From Nocardia mikamii NBRC 108933 (GTDB lineage Bacteria > Actinomycetota > Actinomycetes > Mycobacteriales > Mycobacteriaceae), in assembly GCF_001613505.1 (NCBI RefSeq), contig NZ_BDCM01000019.1, positions 62,001 through 126,000 on the forward strand: a stretch of 64,000 bases of DNA, in the 5' to 3' direction. Numbering within the stretch: position 1 is the first letter of the stretch; each line of letters starts with the position of its first letter. Both the position numbers and the translations under genes were made by a program. This document shows, one piece after another, positions 43,113 to 51,249 of this stretch. Under the pieces are notes generated by a model, which was given only the letters and a program-made list of their open reading frames with translations, was not told the origin of the DNA and did no database searches.

Positions 43113-44312
43113 TTATGCGGGAGTTCCGCAGGCGCCGCAGAAGCGGGCGGTGGGAGGGAGCTCCGCACCGCATTCGGCGCAGTGGCGTGGGGGAGCGGCC
43201 AACCGTGTGCCGCAGTGCATGCAGAATCGCGCGGCGCGGGGATTGCCGGTAGCGCAGGATGCGCAGGTCACCTGCTCCGAGGCGGTGGCGTCGTCACCCC
43301 CGGGCGTCGCGGATGCGTCGGCTCCGGCGGTAGTTGTCGGCGGCAGCGAGGCCGAGGTGTTCGACTCCGGCGCGGGTGGTGGTTGCAGGGCCGGTCGGTC
43401 CGCGGGCCGGCCGAACGGCGACGTGGGCGGAGGCGGGGATTGCTGCGCGGCCCACGGCACCGTCGACGGCTGCCCCATGCCGGCGATCGCGTTGAGACCC
43501 AGTGCGGCGCCGAGGAATCCACCTTCGCCGCCGCCGTGCCCGTGCGCCATTCCCTGGCCCGCGCCCAGGGCCATTTCCCCGGCGGCGTAACGCTGGAAAT
43601 CGCCGGCGAGCCGGATGTAGGTGACATCCTTGGCGAGTCGTTTGAGTCGCTCGGCGTCCTCGGGTGCCAGGGTGATGTCGAAATTCCCCATGCGCGAGAT
43701 CCGCATGCCGTACTCGTACAGCGTGAGGTTGGTCTGACGCACCACCGCCGACTCGATCGACTGCAGTTGCGCCGAGAGGCCGAGCACCTGCCAGTCGCCC
43801 TGCGAGATGCCGTGCGACACGGTCATCTTCATCGACTTGAGCAGCAAATCCGCGCACCAGGCCTGAATTCCGGCAGGATCGGTGAGATCGGTGGTGCCGA
43901 CGAGGGAGGTGATCAGTTGCGCGGGATCGCGCACGGCCAGAGCGAATTCGCCGAAGACCCGCAGCGTCACGATCTGCTCGCTGGCCGGGTCGACGATGTC
44001 GTCGAGCCGGCCGCCGAATCTGACGCCCGCGAATTCGCGCGTGGAAACGAAATACAGCTCCGCGCGGTAGAAGTTGTTGCCGGTGACGGAGTCCACCAGT
44101 GCGCCCAGCACCGGCAGTTCGTCGGCGTCGACGCGATGGCGGCCCGGTCCCATCGTCGCGACGACCCGGCCGGACTTGACGAACAGCGCGATCTGATCGG
44201 CATTGACGATCGTCCGGCTGTAGCGCCGGATGTTCAGATCGGGCCACTTGTAGACCAGCTGGTCCTTGCGGCCGTCCGGGACGGCGATGAATTCCCGCTC
44301 GAACCAGGCCAT
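43113..44312 (-). CDS. SPFH-domain protein with two C-terminal zinc ribbons
   Basis: 399 residues. Residues 1-240 are an SPFH (stomatin/flotillin-like) region of the YdjI/virion-core-like type: MAWFEREFIAVPDGRKDQLVYKWPDLNIRR, VVATMGPGRHRVDADELP, LYFVSTREF. A Gly/His-rich loop and Pro-rich linker follow. The C-terminal 60 residues hold eight cysteines in CxxC pairs (TCASCA, FCMHCG, HCAECG, FCGACG), i.e. two zinc ribbons. These proteins are thought to organise membrane-associated complexes; the specific role is unknown. It is transcribed away from the permease gene, with a palindrome in the shared upstream region. Confidence 0.82.
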   Translation of the reverse strand: MAWFEREFIAVPDGRKDQLVYKWPDLNIRRYSRTIVNADQIALFVKSGRVVATMGPGRHRVDADELPVLGALVDSVTGNNFYRAELYFVSTREFAGVRFGGRLDDIVDPASEQIVTLRVFGEFALAVRDPAQLITSLVGTTDLTDPAGIQAWCADLLLKSMKMTVSHGISQGDWQVLGLSAQLQSIESAVVRQTNLTLYEYGMRISRMGNFDITLAPEDAERLKRLAKDVTYIRLAGDFQRYAAGEMALGAGQGMAHGHGGGEGGFLGAALGLNAIAGMGQPSTVPWAAQQSPPPPTSPFGRPADRPALQPPPAPESNTSASLPPTTTAGADASATPGGDDATASEQVTCASCATGNPRAARFCMHCGTRLAAPPRHCAECGAELPPTARFCGACGTPA

Positions 44313-44349
44313 ATCCTCGCCCTTCCTCGGCCGTTGTCGTTATCCAGCG

Positions 44350-44367
44350 TACCGATACCTATCGGTA
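44350..44367 (-). promoter_or_regulatory. 18-bp perfect palindrome, probable operator
   Basis: TACCGATA-CC-TATCGGTA, a perfect 8-bp inverted repeat 38 bases upstream of the SPFH gene start, in the divergent region before the permease. Its sequence differs from the TGCCGT-type operators, so a different repressor is likely. Confidence 0.55.
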
Positions 44368-44432
44368 TGGTCTACCGCCGACCTCGGCGGCGGGATTTCC
44401 GTTGTGTTACAACCTATCCCACGTATTGAACG

Positions 44433-44454
44433 TGCCGTTGAATGACGGTACATT
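44433..44454 (+). promoter_or_regulatory. TetR-type operator overlapping a TACATT -10-like box, before the AnsP-like permease
   Basis: TGCCGT (44433-44438), N6, ACGGTA (44445-44450), flanked by AACG on the left and CATT on the right. TACATT at 44449-44454 may be the -10 box, so binding would block the promoter. It lies 41 bases before the permease ATG. Confidence 0.68.
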
Positions 44455-44494
44455 GCCCATAGATATGATCGCCGTCACGTGAAAGGTCCTCCCC

Positions 44495-46045
44495 ATGACA
44501 ACTGTTCGACCTCCCTCGGAGGCGACGGCGCCCGCGGACGCGCTGCATGCCGAGGATGCGGGCTATCACAAATCGCTGCGCCCCCGCCAGCTGCAGATGA
44601 TCGCCATCGGCGGTGCCATCGGCACCGGCCTGTTCCTCGGGGCCGCCGGCCGCCTGCACGACGCGGGTCCGGGCCTGTTCCTCGTCTACGCCGTCTGCGG
44701 AATCTTCGTCTTCTTCATCCTGCGAGCGCTCGGCGAGCTGGTGCTGCATCGCCCCTCCTCGGGATCGTTCGTCTCCTATGCGCGCGAGTTCTACGGCGAG
44801 AAACTGGCTTTCGGCGTCGGCTGGATGTACTTCTTCCACTGGTGTATGACCGGGATCGTAGACATCACCGCGATCGCGACGTATGTCCACTACTGGGGAG
44901 GGACCCGCAGCATTCCGCAGTGGCTCATCGCGTTGGTCGCGCTGGCGATCGTGGTGAGCATCAACCTGATCTCGGTGCGCTGGTTCGGTGAGCTCGAGTT
45001 CTGGGCGGCGTTGATCAAGGTGATCGCGCTGGTCGCCTTCCTGATCGTGGGTGTGGTCATCCTCGGCGGCCGCTTCGATCTGGACGGCCAGACCACCGGT
45101 CCGAGCCTGCTCTCCGCGCACGGCGGTCTGTTCCCGACCGGATTCCTGCCGCTCGTCACCGTCACCACCGGCGTCGTCTTCGCCTACGCGGCAGTCGAAT
45201 TGATCGGCACCGCCGCGGGCGAGGCCGAGAATCCGGAGAAGATCATGCCGCGCGCGATCAATTCGGTGATCGCCCGGATCGCGCTGTTCTACGTCGGTTC
45301 GCTCGTCCTGCTCGGACTGCTGTTGCCCTACAGCGACTTCCACGCCGGCGAGAGCCCGTTCGTCACCTTCTTCTCCAAACTCGGGGTGAACGGCGCCGGG
45401 TCCATCATGAATCTCGTCGTGCTGACCGCCGCGTTCTCCAGCCTGAACGCCGGGCTGTACTCCACGGGCCGGATTCTGCGCTCGATGGCGATGAACGGCA
45501 GCGCCCCCAAGCTGGCCTCGCGCATGTCGAGTTCCGGTGTGCCGTACGTCGGGATCCTCGCCACCGGTTGCATCGCGCTGATCGGTGTGGGACTCAACGC
45601 GATGGTGCCGGACAAGGCGTTCGAAATCGTGTTGAACATGTCGGCGCTGGGCACGATCTTCGCGTGGACGGCGATCATCCTGTGCCAGTTGCAGTTGTGG
45701 CGCTGGTCGCGCATCGGCAAGGCGGAGCGTCCGTCGTTCCGGTTGATCGGCGCCCCGTACACCAGCATCGCGACCCTGGTGTTCCTGGCGGCGGTGGTGG
45801 TCCTGATGGCCGCCAGCGACGACGACGTACAGCGCTTCGCCGTGCTGGCCATGGTGTGCGTCATGCTGCCGGCGCTGGTCGCGGGCTGGTTCCTGGCCCG
45901 CCGCAAGGTTCTGGCGATGGCTACCGAACGCCTCGGCTACACCGGACAGTTCCCGGTGCTGGCGGAACGCCCGCTACAGAACGAGGCGGCCGAGTCGGCA
46001 GCCGAATCCGGGGAGCCGGGATCAGCGCCCGACGCCGAGAAGTAG
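44495..46045 (+). CDS. ansP: amino-acid permease, AnsP-type (L-asparagine/GABA permease family)
   Basis: 516 residues with about twelve membrane segments. The APC-family signature is clear near the start: SLRPRQLQMIAIGGAIGTGLFLGA, then GLFLVYAVCGIFVFFILRALGEL and HRPSSGSFVSYAREFYGEK, which match mycobacterial AnsP closely. It imports an amino acid by proton symport, most likely asparagine; GABA or another small amino acid cannot be excluded. It follows a TetR-type operator shared with gdh and ends in a strong hairpin. Confidence 0.87.
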   Translation: MTTVRPPSEATAPADALHAEDAGYHKSLRPRQLQMIAIGGAIGTGLFLGAAGRLHDAGPGLFLVYAVCGIFVFFILRALGELVLHRPSSGSFVSYAREFYGEKLAFGVGWMYFFHWCMTGIVDITAIATYVHYWGGTRSIPQWLIALVALAIVVSINLISVRWFGELEFWAALIKVIALVAFLIVGVVILGGRFDLDGQTTGPSLLSAHGGLFPTGFLPLVTVTTGVVFAYAAVELIGTAAGEAENPEKIMPRAINSVIARIALFYVGSLVLLGLLLPYSDFHAGESPFVTFFSKLGVNGAGSIMNLVVLTAAFSSLNAGLYSTGRILRSMAMNGSAPKLASRMSSSGVPYVGILATGCIALIGVGLNAMVPDKAFEIVLNMSALGTIFAWTAIILCQLQLWRWSRIGKAERPSFRLIGAPYTSIATLVFLAAVVVLMAASDDDVQRFAVLAMVCVMLPALVAGWFLARRKVLAMATERLGYTGQFPVLAERPLQNEAAESAAESGEPGSAPDAEK

Positions 46046-46052
46046 CCACAGC

Positions 46053-46079
46053 CTCCGCCCCGGTACCACCGGGGCGGAG
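46053..46079 (+). terminator. hairpin terminator after ansP
   Basis: 12-bp perfect stem (46053-46064 with 46068-46079) and a 3-base loop, 7 bases after the permease stop. Only 3 bases separate it from the palindrome before pknG. Confidence 0.7.
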
Positions 46080-46082
46080 CTG

Positions 46083-46098
46083 TTCCCGGCGTTGGGAA
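46083..46098 (+). promoter_or_regulatory. TTCCC-N6-GGGAA palindrome upstream of pknG
   Basis: TTCCC 46083-46087 and GGGAA 46094-46098 flank GGCGTT, an exact match to the element before the T7SS operons. Here the close GACAAT-type hexamer is absent (CGAACG at that spot); a GAGAATGAGG stretch lies further down at 46130-46139. Confidence 0.5.
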
Positions 46099-46172
46099 GT
46101 TCGCGAACGCGGGGCCGTGGCCGGGGAACGAGAATGAGGCCCCGGTTCATCAGCGGCCTCGGGAGGTTTCTC

Positions 46173-48602
46173 ATGCCGGAGCGACCCGATACACCCCTTC
46201 CGCATCCGTGGGCGAATCGCCGCATCCGCCGCAGTGAGGTGCGCGGACCGGATGCGCATCCGTGGGCGACGCGACGCAACGGTGGGGCAGAACCCTCGCA
46301 ACGGCTACGCGTCGCGGTGGAATCTCCGGGCGAAGCGTCCGCGCGACACCACGTCGGTGACTCTGTCGGAAACGGCGGTGTGGCAACGGGTTTCGCGCCG
46401 GATCCGCTTTCCGGACCGGTGACCGCGGATGTCGAGGTCGATACGCTCGGCTCCGAGGCCGGCTCCGGCCGCAGCGCGCGCTCGCGGCCGAGTCCACGCC
46501 GGTTGGGCGCCGGTCTGGTGGAGATGCCGCGGGTGGTCTCGGTGGATCCGCGCGCCGCGGTACTGGACGACCCGGAAGTGCCCGAGGAGAAGCGATTCTG
46601 CTGGAAATGCAACTCCCCGGTCGGGCGCGCGGACGACGCGGGCTCCGGGCAGGTGGCGGGTGATTGCGGAAAATGCGGCTCGCCCTACAGCTTCCGGCCG
46701 ATTCTGCAACCGGGTGAGGTCGTCGCCGGACAGTACGAGGTGCAGGGCTGTCTGGCGCACGGCGGTCTGGGCTGGATCTACCTGGCCGTCGACCGCAATG
46801 TCAGCGATCGCTGGGTGGTGCTGAAGGGTCTGCAGAATCCGCAGGATTTCGAGGCGCACGTGGTCGCGCTGGCGGAGCGGCAGTTCCTGTCGGAGGTCGC
46901 CTACCCCGGCATCGTGAAGATCTACAACTTCGTCAAGCACCGTGGCCCGGGCCGTGATGTCGCCGACGGCTACATCGTGATGGAGTACGTCGGCGGGCAG
47001 TCGCTCAAGCGCGTACTCGATCAGCGTGCGCCGCAGCGCATTCCGGTGGCCGAGGCGATCGCGTACGTGATGGAGGTGCTGCCGGCGCTGGACTACCTGC
47101 ATTCGTTCGGGTTGTCCTACAACGATCTCAAACCCGACAACATCATGGTCAGCGAGGACGAGGTCAAACTGATCGATCTCGGCGCGGTGGCGGCCATGGA
47201 GTCGTTCGGAAGTATCTACGGCACACCGGGTTTCCAGGCGCCTGAGATCACCGAGACCGGGCCCACCGTGGCCTCCGACATCTACACCGTCGGCCGCACC
47301 CTGGCGGCTCTGGTGATGCAGTTGCCGCGCGACGAGCGCGGCCATCAGCTGCCGGAAATGCCGGGGCCCCAGGCGCATCCGCTGCTGGTTCGCTATCCGT
47401 CGCTGTATCGGCTGCTGTGCCGCGCCACCGATCCCGACCCGGCCCGCCGGTTCCCGTCCACCTATTCGATGTACTGCCAGCTCACCGGCGTGCTCCGGAT
47501 GGTGCTGGCCACCGACACCGATCGCGAGCATCCGCAGGCGTCGGTCGAATTCGGTTCCATGCGTGGCGATTTCGGCATCGAGACTCTGATCGGTCAGACC
47601 GACGGCATCGTCGACGGCCGGCACCGGATGCCGACCCTCGAGGCGCGCGCGGTGGTGGCCGCCCTGCCGGTTCCCCTGATGGACAGCACCGATCCCAGTG
47701 CCGAACTGATGTCCACGCTGCTGCACGGAGATCCGCGGCATGCGCTGGATACGTTGCGGCGCATCCGTGATCGGATCGCCTCCGGCGTCCTCGCGGACAC
47801 CGGCTCCTTCGAACTCGAGGGCGCACTCACCGCGGTGCGCGCCCATCTGGATCTGGGGGAGGTGGAGCCGGCGCGGGCCCTGTTGCGGGAGTTGATGATC
47901 GACTACGACGCCGACTGGCGGCTGACCTGGTACCGCGGTATCGCCGATCTGCTCGACGGCGCCTTCGAGCACGCCTACACCCAGTTCGACACCGTGCACG
48001 CCATGCTGCCCGGGGAGATCGCCCCGGCTCTCGCGCTGGCGGCCACCGCCGAACTGGTGCTGCAACATCTCGAACTGCCGGCGGACCCGGATCGCTGGCA
48101 CCGGGCCGCGGTCGACTTCTACCGGACCGTCTGGCGCACCAACCACGGGGTGGTCAGCGCCGCGTTCGGACTGGCGCGACGACTGGCCGCCGACGGCGAA
48201 CTGCTCGACGCCGTCGCGGTACTCGACCGGGTGCCGGTGACCTCCCGGCACTACGCGCTCGCGCACATGACCGGCGGACTGCTGCTGGTGTCGCGACCGG
48301 TGGCGGAGGTGACCGAGGAGGATCTCGCCGCGGCCGCACACCGTCTGGAGGCCCTGCCGGAGGAGCCGCGGGTACTGCAGTTGCAGGTCGTCGTGGTGGG
48401 CGCGGCACTGGAATGGCTGCGGGCGGGCGGGCAGCCGCGCCGGCCCGATGCGACCCTGCTCGGCTTCGCGCTCACCGAATCCGGTTTGCAGCTGGGGCTC
48501 GAGACCTCGCTGCGCGCGCTCGCCCGCACGGCGCCGGGTCGGCTGCATCGCTACCGGCTCGTCGATCTGGCCAATCAGGTGCGTCCACGCACCCGGTGGT
48601 GA
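46173..48602 (+). CDS. pknG: PknG, soluble serine/threonine protein kinase with rubredoxin-like and TPR domains
   Basis: 809 residues from ATG 46173 (GGGAGG 6 bases upstream). The N-terminal ~145 residues are disordered. A rubredoxin-like metal site follows, with CWKCNSPVG and CGKCGSPYSF. The kinase domain (about 185-440) has LAHGGLGWIYLAVD, WVVLKGL with the ATP-binding Lys, SYNDLKPDNIMV as catalytic loop and LIDLGAV in place of DFG, all characteristic of PknG. The C-terminal part is TPR-like helices. PknG phosphorylates GarA/OdhI and so controls glutamate and 2-oxoglutarate metabolism in response to amino acids. The usual glnH neighbour is not seen; instead gdh and ansP lie upstream. Confidence 0.94.
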   Translation: MPERPDTPLPHPWANRRIRRSEVRGPDAHPWATRRNGGAEPSQRLRVAVESPGEASARHHVGDSVGNGGVATGFAPDPLSGPVTADVEVDTLGSEAGSGRSARSRPSPRRLGAGLVEMPRVVSVDPRAAVLDDPEVPEEKRFCWKCNSPVGRADDAGSGQVAGDCGKCGSPYSFRPILQPGEVVAGQYEVQGCLAHGGLGWIYLAVDRNVSDRWVVLKGLQNPQDFEAHVVALAERQFLSEVAYPGIVKIYNFVKHRGPGRDVADGYIVMEYVGGQSLKRVLDQRAPQRIPVAEAIAYVMEVLPALDYLHSFGLSYNDLKPDNIMVSEDEVKLIDLGAVAAMESFGSIYGTPGFQAPEITETGPTVASDIYTVGRTLAALVMQLPRDERGHQLPEMPGPQAHPLLVRYPSLYRLLCRATDPDPARRFPSTYSMYCQLTGVLRMVLATDTDREHPQASVEFGSMRGDFGIETLIGQTDGIVDGRHRMPTLEARAVVAALPVPLMDSTDPSAELMSTLLHGDPRHALDTLRRIRDRIASGVLADTGSFELEGALTAVRAHLDLGEVEPARALLRELMIDYDADWRLTWYRGIADLLDGAFEHAYTQFDTVHAMLPGEIAPALALAATAELVLQHLELPADPDRWHRAAVDFYRTVWRTNHGVVSAAFGLARRLAADGELLDAVAVLDRVPVTSRHYALAHMTGGLLLVSRPVAEVTEEDLAAAAHRLEALPEEPRVLQLQVVVVGAALEWLRAGGQPRRPDATLLGFALTESGLQLGLETSLRALARTAPGRLHRYRLVDLANQVRPRTRW

Positions 48603-48608
48603 ACCGGC

Positions 48609-48974
48609 TCAGGCGACTCCGCGCACCCGCCAGAGCACGACGGCTACCGGCGCCGCGGCGATCAGCAACAGCCACAGCCAGTTTCCGGCCGCCCACGCCG
48701 ACACCACCGCGAAGACCGTGATGGCACCGGCCAGAACGGCCAGCGAGGGAAGCGGGTTGACGGGCGCGGGAGCGGCGGGCGGATCGGGAGTGACGACGGG
48801 CAGGTCGGTGAACAGCGCCGCCAGCTCGACGCGGGTATCGGCCCGGGTGGCCAGTGCGGTGCGTTCGTCGAATTCGGGCAGGGTCAATCTGCCGGCGCCC
48901 AGTTGCTGTGACAATTCCTGCAGTGCGCGCTCTCGCTCGGCGGCGCTGGGGCGCGCGTCCGCCATATCGTCCAT
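48609..48974 (-). CDS. DUF1707-type membrane protein
   Basis: 121 residues. The N-terminal DUF1707 motif is clear: ADARPSAAERERALQELSQQLGAGRLTLPEFDERTALATRADTRVELAALFTDLP. A Pro-rich spacer and two short hydrophobic segments (LAVLAGAITVFAVVSAWAA and WLWLLLIAAAPVAVVLW) follow, giving a small membrane-anchored protein. Function of the family is unknown; members often sit next to signalling genes. It converges with pknG, with only 6 bases between the stops. A later ATG (48965) is an alternative start. Confidence 0.8.
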   Translation of the reverse strand: MDDMADARPSAAERERALQELSQQLGAGRLTLPEFDERTALATRADTRVELAALFTDLPVVTPDPPAAPAPVNPLPSLAVLAGAITVFAVVSAWAAGNWLWLLLIAAAPVAVVLWRVRGVA

Positions 48975-49091
48975 GCACAGCAGAATAGGTCGGCTACCCC
49001 CGCGGATCGCAATCGAACCGCCAAAGATGGGAACCGGCATGCCGCCGCACGCTTTCGATCCGCGCATGTTTCGGTGTGGTTTCCTTGATGT

Positions 49092-49826
49092 ATGACGACC
49101 CGGACCGAGTACACCATCGACGAGCTCGCGCGTGAGGCGGGGACCACCGTGCGCAGCCTGCGGGTGTACCACGAGCGCGGCGTGCTGCCGCCGCCGCAGG
49201 TCAAGGGTCGTACCGGCTTCTACAGCGCCGAACACCTCAACCGGGTGCGGACGATCAGCCGGTTGCTCGACCGCGGCATCAAGCTCAACGGCATCAAGGA
49301 ACTGCTCAACGCCTGGGATCGTGGTGACGATCTCGGCGACATCCTCGGCGTCGCGGAGCCCGATGTGTCGTCGGGCGCCGAATCGCCGGCCGGTGCGACG
49401 ATCGCCGCGACCGATCTGGCGCAGCGGTTGCACGAGGTACCCAACGGGCTGGCCCGGGTCGTCGCGCTCGGCCTCTACGAACCGGTCGACGCCAGCACCT
49501 ACCGTGCCGCCGATCCGATGCTGCTGCAGGCCGCCGACCGCCTGTCCGCCGCGGGCGTGCCGGAGCCGGAGATCATCGCCGAATTCGAGCGGCTGGCGAC
49601 CGAGTGCGACCGGATCGCGCGTCGCTTCGCGGACCTGTTCCAGCGCACGGTGTGGACCGGCTTCCAGGACTCCGCGGGCACACCCGCGGACGTGGCCGGG
49701 CTGGCCGCGGGCTCGGAGGTGATCAGGACCGTCCCGGCGCAGGCGGGCGCCGAACTGATCGGCCGTTTCGTGGCCCGATATCTCGATCAGGACAGCGCGC
49801 TGAAGGAAGCGCTCGCCGACTCCTGA
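49092..49826 (+). CDS. MerR-family transcriptional regulator
   Basis: 244 residues. The N-terminal winged helix is typical: YTIDELAREAGTTVRSLRVYHERGVLPPPQVKGRTGFYSAEHLNRVRTISRLLDRGIKLNGIKELL. The long C-terminal part (about 85-244) is helical and carries no cysteine cluster, so a metal sensor is unlikely; it may bind an organic ligand. It is divergent from the DUF1707 gene. Confidence 0.87.
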   Translation: MTTRTEYTIDELAREAGTTVRSLRVYHERGVLPPPQVKGRTGFYSAEHLNRVRTISRLLDRGIKLNGIKELLNAWDRGDDLGDILGVAEPDVSSGAESPAGATIAATDLAQRLHEVPNGLARVVALGLYEPVDASTYRAADPMLLQAADRLSAAGVPEPEIIAEFERLATECDRIARRFADLFQRTVWTGFQDSAGTPADVAGLAAGSEVIRTVPAQAGAELIGRFVARYLDQDSALKEALADS

Positions 49827-49883
49827 GCGTTCTTCGCGACAATCTCTTCCCCCCCAATGGTGGGAATATTTCGCGGTATAACG

Positions 49884-49905
49884 TGCCGTTGTCTAACGGT
49901 ACATT
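49884..49905 (+). promoter_or_regulatory. TetR-type operator overlapping a TACATT -10-like box, before the secreted protein
   Basis: TGCCGT (49884-49889), N6, ACGGTA (49896-49901), flanked by AACG and CATT. TACATT at 49900-49905 is the likely -10. Just upstream, GGGAA (49862-49866) with a C-rich left arm is a poor copy of the other palindrome. Confidence 0.66.
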
Positions 49906-49968
49906 AGTGGTGTGGCCGATACTTCTGACCTCAGCGTCGGGAGTGCACGATTGAACGGAGACACACCG

Positions 49969-50478
49969 ATGACCGCAGCCACCCTTGCCCGCACCACCCG
50001 AGCCCTGCTGCTGGCCGCGACCGTCGCGGGTGCGGCGGTCGTGGGCCTGTCCGCCGGTCCGGCCGCGGCGCAGGCGCCCGGACCGTACTGTCTGTGGGCC
50101 GGCGCCGCCTTCGCCCCCGGGGCCCAGGTGCATGCCGGCGGCTGGGCATTCAGTTGCCGCAGCGACCTTTTCGGCGCCGCCCGGTGGAATGCGGACGGTC
50201 CGTCCCACCGCGCCGACACCGTGGCCAATCCGGGCGCGCTCGGCAATCCGGCCGGACGCTTCAGTCCCGGTGCGCGCCAGCCGGGCACCTCCTACAACGA
50301 CTACTGCGTGGGCAACCAGCTGATCGCGGGAACCGAAGATGTGTACGAGGCGGTTCCGGCCTCGGGCGGCCTCTACTGGCGCGCGGCCGGGCCGATCTCC
50401 CAATGGCGTTTCGAGGACGAAGGCCCGGCGCCGACCTGGCGCTCGTCGAGCCTGTGCCGCGACGGCGAACTGCTCTGA
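49969..50478 (+). CDS. small secreted protein of unknown function
   Basis: 169 residues from ATG 49969 (CGGAG 8 bases upstream); a GTG at 49912 would place an unlikely extension before the signal peptide. The signal peptide has TLARTTRALLLAATVAGAAVVGLSA and a probable cleavage after AAAQA near residue 37. The mature part is about 130 residues with four cysteines (YCLWAG, FSCRSD, DYCVGN, SLCRDG), likely two disulfides. I do not recognise the family. It shares its operator type with gdh and ansP. Confidence 0.8.
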   Translation: MTAATLARTTRALLLAATVAGAAVVGLSAGPAAAQAPGPYCLWAGAAFAPGAQVHAGGWAFSCRSDLFGAARWNADGPSHRADTVANPGALGNPAGRFSPGARQPGTSYNDYCVGNQLIAGTEDVYEAVPASGGLYWRAAGPISQWRFEDEGPAPTWRSSSLCRDGELL

Positions 50479-50494
50479 CCCGCAACATTAGGTA

Positions 50495-50527
50495 TCGGGC
50501 GCGACCTACTTAAGTAGGTGCGCCCGA
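50495..50527 (+). terminator. hairpin/palindrome after the secreted protein
   Basis: Arms 50495-50509 and 50514-50527 pair with a single bulged G around the loop TTAA. The centre, ACCTACTTAAGTAGGT, is a perfect 16-bp palindrome. It may terminate the upstream gene; it could also be an operator for the reductase gene at 50601. Confidence 0.55.
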
Positions 50528-50600
50528 ACATTACCGATGCGCGCCGCCCCCAGCCGGGGGAACAATCACACGTCGGCAGGTAACGGCAGATGGGTGAGCG

Positions 50601-51185
50601 ATGGCAGGCGTGACACTGTGGATGCAGATGTCGCTCGACGGATACGCGGAGGGGCCCGACCAGGAAATTCACTGGCCGGTGGTGGACGAAGAGCTGTGTG
50701 AGTCCTTCCTGGACGAACTGCGGGCGGCCGAGGTGTTCGTCTACGGCCGCAAGACATTCGAGATCATGGCCGCGTTCTGGCCCTATGCCGATGCCGATCC
50801 GGCCATCTCGCCGTTCTACGTCGAATTCGCGCGCTGCTGGAAGCGCACCCCGAAACTGGTGTTCTCCCATACGCTGCGCGACCCGGGCTGGAACACCCGG
50901 GTGATCGGTGCCGATCCGATCGCCGAGATCGGCGCACTGCGGGCGGCCTCCACCGGACCCGTCGTGGTCTTCGGCGGCGCCCAGACCGCCTCGTACTTTC
51001 TGGAACATGATCTCGTCGACGAATACCGGCTGTTCGTGCATCCGCTGCTGCTCGGCGGGGGCGTGCCGCTGTTCCCGAAACCGCTGGACACGGCGGGACT
51101 GCAGCTGGTGGACATCATGACCTTCGACAGTGCGGTCGTGCAGATGCATTATCAGCAGGCCACGCCGGTCGCGCGAACGGGGTAG
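50601..51185 (+). CDS. dihydrofolate reductase/RibD C-domain family protein
   Basis: 194 residues. The RibD_C/DHFR fold is shown by LWMQMSLDGYAEGPDQEIHWPVVDEE, FVYGRKTFEIMAAFWP, PVVVFGGAQTASYFLEHDLVDEYRLFVHPLLLGGGVPLF. Such small stand-alone members are NADPH-binding reductases with unknown substrates; they are not true DHFR or riboflavin enzymes by context. It stands alone, downstream of a palindrome that could bind a repressor. Confidence 0.87.
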   Translation: MAGVTLWMQMSLDGYAEGPDQEIHWPVVDEELCESFLDELRAAEVFVYGRKTFEIMAAFWPYADADPAISPFYVEFARCWKRTPKLVFSHTLRDPGWNTRVIGADPIAEIGALRAASTGPVVVFGGAQTASYFLEHDLVDEYRLFVHPLLLGGGVPLFPKPLDTAGLQLVDIMTFDSAVVQMHYQQATPVARTG

Positions 51186-51249
51186 TCGCAGATCGCGGTA
51201 TCGAATCCGGACACGCGACGGGGGCACGGTGGGCTAACTTGTTCCTACT

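Noticed and set aside
49852..49866. Further copy of the TTCCC-N6-GGGAA palindrome before the secreted protein
   Set aside because: With N6 spacing the left arm is CCCCC rather than TTCCC; only the GGGAA half matches, so it is not listed as a site.
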